Source: Adenanthera pavonina | Taxonomy: Eukaryota; Streptophyta; Magnoliopsida; Fabales; Fabaceae | Reading direction: 5' to 3' | Length of the DNA: 64,000 nt | Assembly (NCBI GenBank): GCA_026686845.1 | Contig: JAIVEN010000014.1 | Location: forward strand, 33,254,001-33,318,000 | Shown: one piece after another, positions 58,001 through 64,000 of the stretch | Layout of the letters: every line of letters starts with the position of its first letter | Numbering within the stretch: the stretch's first letter is position 1 | Notes under the pieces: model-generated | What the model was told of the DNA's origin: nothing | Database searches by the model: none | What the model saw: the letters and a program-made list of their open reading frames with translations, nothing else | Position numbers and translations under genes: made by a program

Positions 58001-59680
58001 TCACTACATTGCATAGTATAGATGAGCACAAGCATCACTTGCAAGCCTTGGTTGTTGATAAGCATTTTGTTGATTATAAATTGTCTAAGACTGCCATTGT
58101 ATTAGAAAAAAAGTTTTGGTATGCTTGTTTTGAAATTGTTAAGATTGCAGGTCCGCTTATTCGACCATTGAGACTTGTAGATTCAGATGAAAAGCCTTCT
58201 ATGGGTTATGTCTATGAAGGGATGTTAAGGGAAAAAAAGGCAATAAAGAATATGTTTCATAATAAGAAGGAAAAATATAAGCCTTACACAAATATTATTC
58301 AAGCTCAATGGGATAATCACTTGAAGAATGATCTACATGTAGCTGCATATTTGTTGAATCCTGTTTTCTTGTATGATAAAGAATTTTGTAACAAGAGAAG
58401 AATTATGGATGCAATACTTGATTTATTTGGAGCAAATAGATCTTCTACCTATATTGAGATAATAACTCAGTTGACAATATATCATGAGTGTGAGGGCTCT
58501 TTTAGTCGAGACCAAAGTTTTACAGCAGCCAATAGATTAGAACCTCGTAAGAATCAATTTGTTACTAATTAATTATTATTTGTCATATAAGTTTATGATA
58601 TAATTGAATTTTTTGTCTTTTTGATGTAGATATGTGGTGGGAAATTTTTAGAGGTAGTGTTCCAGAGTTGCAAAAGCTTGTCATTTGTGTTCTTAGCCAA
58701 ACTTCTTCTTTTGGATGTGAGCAAAATTGGAGTTTGTTTGAATGCATTCATATAAAAAGAAGAAATAAATTAGAGTATCAATGATTAAATGACTTGGTTT
58801 TGTTAATTACAACTTGAGATTGCAATATAGGTAATAAGTTTCAATTATGATCATATTGACAATAAATAATTTATATTTGATTATTTTTATTTTTTGGCTT
58901 CATAGAATCTATATTTCAATACTATAATTTGTTTTCATCAAAGATCACAATTTAAGAATAGGAGCTATGATCCTATTAATTATGAATCAATTGACAAAGT
59001 TGATTTTTGGGTTTCTAAAGAAGATGCAACTCTTGAGTTTGATGATGTAGAACTTCAAAATGAGACTTTCATTCCATCACTACCTCCAAGAGAGAATCAA
59101 GGTTCATATTTTCATTTCATTAAAATTTCTAATATTATATACTTGATTTTTATACGTAATCATTAATATTACTTTGTGTCAATTATATAATAGGTGATGA
59201 AAATGTGACCATTCTAGATCCTCTACCTCTAGCTTCATTAGATGTTGATAGATTTCAACATGATGCTACTGGTGGTTAAGCTGGTTCTCTTAATTTGGTT
59301 GTTGATGAGTCACCATCTGAAGAATTTAACTTGAATGACTTTTATGGTGATTATTGATTGAATGTTTTTGCTAGATGAATATTGATATGGTTATGTATAG
59401 TGTTTAGTTATTTATTGTGGATGAATTTGGTTGTTTGTGGACCTATGATATATGATGTTTATGGTTAACATTGGTTGATGAATATTGTAGCAAACTATTT
59501 TAACTTTTCATCATAGATTGAATACTAATTTTATGATCATAAATGAATATCTTTTATATTTTTTATCTACATTATTTAAAATATATCACTTTATTCACAA
59601 CTAGTCTGACCCGGTCTAACTATTAAACCTTAACCTATGTCTTAGTCGATTCAACGGTCGGTCTAATTTTTAATACTTTC
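55079..59680 (+). mobile_element. hAT transposon, full length, decayed
   Basis: The left end CAATGTATTAAAAACCAGAC and the reverse complement of the right end (GAAAGTATTAAAAATTAGAC) form imperfect terminal inverted repeats of the hAT type. Flanking 8-bp sequences GTTTACTA (55071-55078) and GTTTAGTA (59681-59688) match at 7 of 8 positions, the length expected for hAT target duplications. The single transposase gene runs on the plus strand (56790-59357) and is full of stops. Subterminal CCGGTT/GGTCTA-type motifs crowd both ends (55100-55225 and 59605-59665). Confidence 0.85.
56790..59357 (+). pseudogene. hAT transposase pseudogene (BED finger, DUF659, hAT dimerisation)
   Basis: ATG 56790 opens MGISTDGNTQDNMSPPNPTN. 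A BED-type zinc finger follows near 56940-57060 (HPAW, VYTCLSYSSVYRGGGINRIK); its second Cys is Tyr. The linker reads PHDIRHRMKESLKE. The DUF659 region starts near 57400 (PPTTYDIRVNLLGDWKKKCQ, MADGWTNLRQRTLINF, CAAHYLNLILKDIA). An open stretch at 58009-58572 covers the large central part (LRLVDSDEKPSMGYVYEGM, LNPVFLYDKEF). The hAT dimerisation domain lies near 58630-58785 (WWEIFRGSVPELQKL, CEQNWSLFECIHIKRRNKLE). The C-terminal exons carry VDFWVSKEDA and SPSEEFNLNDFYGDY. At least eight in-frame stops disrupt it, for example after SSSM, HRAKW, NVIE, IKEK and KHIY. No activity is possible. Confidence 0.85.
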
Positions 59681-59688
59681 GTTTAGTA

Positions 59689-60257
59689 TTTAGTTTTACT
59701 TTTACCTGATCCAGTAACTTTTTAAACAATTACCTTTTTACTAGACTTTTTATTGCACTTAGTAAATAATTTTTACTGCACTTACTTTTTTTTTGGCCAA
59801 ATTTTTTACTACACTTACTAATCATTTTTATTGTGGTAAAAATATGCAGGTCTTTAACTTTTACTATAAGGTCCACTGTCTTACTTTTTTACGTTTACAA
59901 TTCATTCTACCTAGTAAGAATTTACGATTCATGTGGGACTCATATACTATTGTACTTGCACTTTTTCTTTTTCGCATCCACATATTATGTATCTATTATA
60001 CTTTTGTCCTAGATTGAAGTATTAAAATATAATTTTCTCTCTCTACTTTTCAAAAATTACATTTTACTCTTACCTTTAGCAAAATGACTATTTTTCCCTT
60101 TTTAACTTCTTTTTGATCTTTTTATGCTCTTTCAAACCTTTAACCTATTTAACTATACTTCTATGCATCCCTAAACATTACATATTTCAGAACAATTTAA
60201 TATAATTTCTTAACATCATTTGAACATTTATTGCATGTAAAATATTAGGATGTTACA
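59689..60257 (-). mobile_element. LTR remnant starting TGTAACATCC
   Basis: Read from 60257 on the minus strand the segment starts TGTAACATCCTAATATTT, the same kind of start as the 1431 remnant. It continues AT-rich up to the hAT target duplication. The hAT element either inserted into this LTR or truncates it. No promoter or coding sequence was seen. Confidence 0.4.
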
Positions 60258-62400
60258 AGGGTTACCAAATTAAAACTAGGTTGTGAAAATGATTTAGTAT
60301 TATAGGGCCAACCTAGGTCATTTCACAAAAGGAGTTAGCTTATTAATCACTTAGATTAGTTAATTAGGTGTTCAAAATAGGAATTAAACAACTAAAAATG
60401 GGGGAAAGAATGCATGTATTTAAATGAAAATTAAATAACTAAGACTATAACTACATAATGCAATTAACTACCAACTAGGATGCAAGACTAAGAACTAACA
60501 ACTAATGATATTAGTGAGCGGCAACCATGGACCTTGTAATTGGACTTAGACTATCCTAGCTCAAATTAAGTTATCTTGGATTAGGCTAAACGTTGATTTT
60601 GGGCGATCAATTATGATTAAATAATTTAAGGTGATCTTAAGTACAAGTACTAAGTATCAAACCTAGCTTGATAACCTCCTCACTTGGCCAACACAATAGC
60701 ACTTGTTAAGGTAATGAACACACTAATTCAATGTTAATTGGACCTTAATTATTTCTGGAATTTTAGGCAAATTACCCAATTGACCCAATCAAGAAATTAG
60801 AAGCCCTTAATCAACAACTAAGCACAAGAATCTCAAGTTAATTCATGCATGTCCCATAACATAAACTAAATTGAAATTCCAAGGGAATAGTCTAAAATTC
60901 CAGAATTTCATTCATAACAAAATCTTATATATCCAATCCCAAAATCAAATTTCTAGATAGAAAGCAACTAAACCTAGCTACAAACTAAACAAAAATTGAA
61001 GATTAAATTGAGAAGGGATAGAAAATCATAGCCCATCCAAGTAATGTAGGTCCATGACCGCTCAAGCCTTCATCCTCTTGCATCATCCATGGAGCCACCC
61101 AAGGAGCTCTAGCTCTCCATCACACTATCTTCTCCATAATCCATTAGGAAGTGCTCCTCCATCAAGAGATTTTGGTGAAGAAAGTGAAGTTTATTAGTGG
61201 AAATGATGAGTGTAGGTTATGGGTATATGCATGGGAGACGGGAAAATGAAATAAAAGTGGACGAAAAGAGAGGGGTGCAGGGGAGCTACGAATTTGGAGG
61301 GTGGCCAAGGTTAAAATGAGTGAGTGAATAGAAAGGAGGAGAGAGGAATGGCAGGGGTAAAGAGTTTTGGACCAATGAGATGCAAGATAGAAGGGAAAGA
61401 CCAATAGGAAAATAGATAAATAGGAAAAAGAATGAATTTTCCTTTAGGTAGTTTGCCAATTATGGCCTCTAGTGCACCATTCCTATAAATAAATATAAGA
61501 CCCATTAAAGTATGTATCTCACAAAATAAATTTTTGTGGAATATAAAATATTAGGGCCTGATATAATATAATGTCCAATGTCCATAAATTGAAGGATATG
61601 TGGAATTAAATATAGGGAGAAAAATAAAGGAAAAAGAAAAGAAAGTGGAGAGAGGTGAGGTAGTAGAGAGAGAATGAGTGAAAAGAAAATAGAATTAAAA
61701 ATAAATAGAAAATCTTTTCTATTTAGGACACTTAGCATTTTCTTATTAAATCAAATATTTTCCACCAAATGAAATCAATTGTGACATAATTAATCGAGGA
61801 AAATAAAATATGATTGGAAGAATTATTTGGTTAGTGGGAAAAAAAGGGCATTAACCATTTAAGCTTAAATTCCAGTAATTAACCCAAAAATTAATTATTT
61901 TCAAATTTGGCCAAGAAATTCCAAATATTATCTATTAAATCCATTTTAGCCAAAATTCATTAACAAATATTTAGAATGAGAGATTAAAATGTGTAAAAAT
62001 CAGGAGTTATCAATGCTGTCCATGCGCATTTTGGTACTTTTGAATCAAATTTAATTAGTCTAAGGACCTTGGTCTTCCAAAAAGTTTTAAAGTTTGGTGG
62101 CCTATGAGCCTAATAAAGTTTTTTGGGAGGTCTTGGCCACTAATTTTCCCAAATAAATACCGAATGATAAGAGATTCCTTCTGCAATTGTTAACAAAAAT
62201 ACAACTTTTTCTTAGTACGTTAGTTTATTCATTAGCTTGGCCAACTTGTTTTCTTGGTGAGATTAGCTAGGCCAACTATTGTTGCCAAATAGAAAGGATG
62301 GGCCATGAGCCATTTCTAATGAAGTGAGATGAAAGTTGAGCTCCTCGACCAAAAAAGAGTTCTTGGCCCAAAAAAAAGGAGTTCGGAAAAAAGAGTTAGC
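60258..62400 (-). other. LTR-like sequence, inverted relative of 53.2-54.7 kb
   Basis: The first 100 bp match the 54.7 kb region in inverted orientation, with TAGGTCATTTCAC (60314-60326) the clearest block. A minus-strand TATTTATAGGAATGG near 61470-61490 could be the LTR TATA box. The purine-rich stretches at 61200-61400 and 61610-61690 yield spurious minus-strand ORFs. No gag or pol sequence was found next to it. Confidence 0.35.
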
Positions 62401-64000
62401 ATTGTGTAGAAAAGAGTTGAATTGATATTTTATTCACCTTCTAGAAATAAAAAATTGGGTTAGAATTCATAGGAATAAATTAAAGACTGAAAAAAAAAAC
62501 ATGTTGACATTATTTAGTCAATTGAACTAGGAAATTGTTTTTTTTTTGACTGACGTTTAGTCAATTGAACTAGGAGCTTTGAGTAAGCCAAATGTGAAGA
62601 GAAACAAAACCAAGAAGGCACTTTTGAGGAAAAGAAGGTGTATCTTGTTGATTTGGACTTGGAGAACTAGAGAAGCAAGGACTTGAACTTGTTCAACATC
62701 AGCCAATTGACTTATGAATAAAGTTGGATTATAAATAAAGATCATAAAATAAAACTAACTCAAGTTAGCATGAGTGAAAGAGACCCTTATATTTTAAATA
62801 AATGGTTGGGAGTTTGATTTCTAATTTTTGTATATAGAGTAAACTTGGTTATTTCCTAGTCCAAAAAAAGAAAAAGAAAATCACACAACAAAGGCTGGTC
62901 AAATATTTTATATTTTGTTGAAGGATAAGTAAATAAAACTTCTTAGGGAAATGAGTAGGACCATCTCGGAAGAAAAGTGCCATTTGGCAAGCACCAAGTA
63001 ACCTGGTCACTCGACAATTAATTGTTCTAATTTCATGAACACAGCATAAAGCCATCACACTCAGGAAAATGAAGTTCGTTGAGGAAGAAGTCAAGGATCC
63101 TTTGATGTGTCACTAGAAAATCAAGATCGCTTAGAACTAACCATGCCAAATCAAGTTTTCAAATAGAATTTCAATAATTTTTTTTATTTTTTCTTGAATT
63201 TGGATTTGAATTTTAGCATCTCACAGTATGATATTAAATTTGAATTGTTAAAATTTGATATTAAAAATTTAGATTTTTTTTTTGGTGAACGATATTAACA
63301 ATTTAAATATTTAGCACGCTGTTTATGAGAAAGGGAGATGCTATTTTCGAGCCAAATGAGTATACGAGAGACTTTTTCATTTTTTACCTTTTTGGCTAGA
63401 TAATGTTACTAGATTCGTGTTTAACAAAATGTTTGAGAAAACCGATCAGAAGGTTAAGGGCAAAAGCTTGCTTACACTTTGGAAGTCTAAATCCCCATAT
63501 GTACCTTGTAAATGAATCAGCTCAAAATTGCTTTTTTTTTTTGACGACCGAGTTTCGAGAAAACATTTATTTATTTATTTTTAGTAAGTTAAGGGGTGTA
63601 TAAAAATTTTTATGATGTTAAGAACTAACTAGATATTGAATTTGTCACCGAGCTTAGTATGGGCTTGCTGTTTCCTTAGGACAATAACTAGTGTGGTTGT
63701 TACATTGCGGGATGAGATAGTTGCAAGGTGTTTCATAAATCTGCTGTTCTCTAAAATGATTTAGAAGAAGAAGAAGAAAGAGGCTTTGCAAAAGATAATA
63801 TAAAAAGAAAATTGGAAATTATACCCAAGACCCGAAAAAAAGCCTACTAAAAATGGAAACAGCAGAACTTGGCATTAAAAACATAGATTTGCACATCATC
63901 TACACTAGCATTAGGTGAAAAGGGGAAAAAATTGAGCCTATATTAGGCACCTTATTTCCAGGAGGTTTCATGAATTCTTCAAGGCTGATAAAGCATCCTT
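62401..64000. other. AT-rich right end of the window
   Basis: A 20-bp direct repeat TTTAGTCAATTGAACTAGGA occurs at about 62513 and 62557. No gene is supported. In the last 45 bp the minus strand can be read as a short coding end (KDALSALKNS then stop), which might be the last exon of a gene lying to the right. Ten residues are too few to claim it. Confidence 0.3.

Overview
The window is AT-rich plant nuclear DNA, most likely from a eudicot. The grounds are spliced genes with GT-AG introns, plant-type protein families, and dense LTR retrotransposon, hAT and PIF/Harbinger debris. The species cannot be named from the sequence. Only one gene looks intact. It is a minus-strand, eight-exon choline-phosphate cytidylyltransferase gene (25421-32614, 331 residues), with a 4.5 kb sixth intron that carries a large inverted repeat and a fifth intron that appears to use a GC donor.

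Left part (1-14.6 kb). This is almost wholly retrotransposon sequence: the start of an LTR on the minus strand (1-1431); a 4.25 kb solo LTR with a perfect 5-bp target duplication (1454-5704); a Copia-type LTR (5806-7464); a Ty3/gypsy gag remnant with a decayed primer-binding site and LTR on the minus strand (7.5-9.8 kb); and a gypsy integrase tail on the plus strand (10.9-11.4 kb). AT-rich repeats follow, including a perfect (TAA)n/(TTA)n palindrome.

Gene-bearing middle (15-33 kb). Two minus-strand pseudogenes precede the intact gene. One is a single C2H2 zinc-finger protein with LxLxL (EAR-type) motifs at both ends. The other is a YSL-type metal-nicotianamine/oligopeptide transporter with at least six frameshifts and two stops, holding a small retroelement in an intron. 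The cytidylyltransferase gene follows. It catalyses the rate-limiting step of phosphatidylcholine synthesis by the CDP-choline route.

Right part (34-64 kb). From left to right: a second solo LTR of the 1454-5704 family (34161-37207, TSD CCTAT); a nearly full-length PIF/Harbinger element with transposase and MYB/SANT-like genes, both disabled (38746-43372); a gypsy element whose leader was split by a 2.3 kb Copia solo LTR (46122-48415, TSD ATATT); a Copia gag with its own LTR (50.1-53.2 kb); a complete but stop-riddled hAT element with an 8-bp target duplication matching at 7 of 8 bases (55079-59680); and further LTR remnants. Both Copia LTRs carry arrays of a palindromic GGTTAT-NN-GGATAACC motif, the most distinctive unexplained structure in the window.

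All calls come from reading the sequence. No similarity search, alignment or expression data were available.
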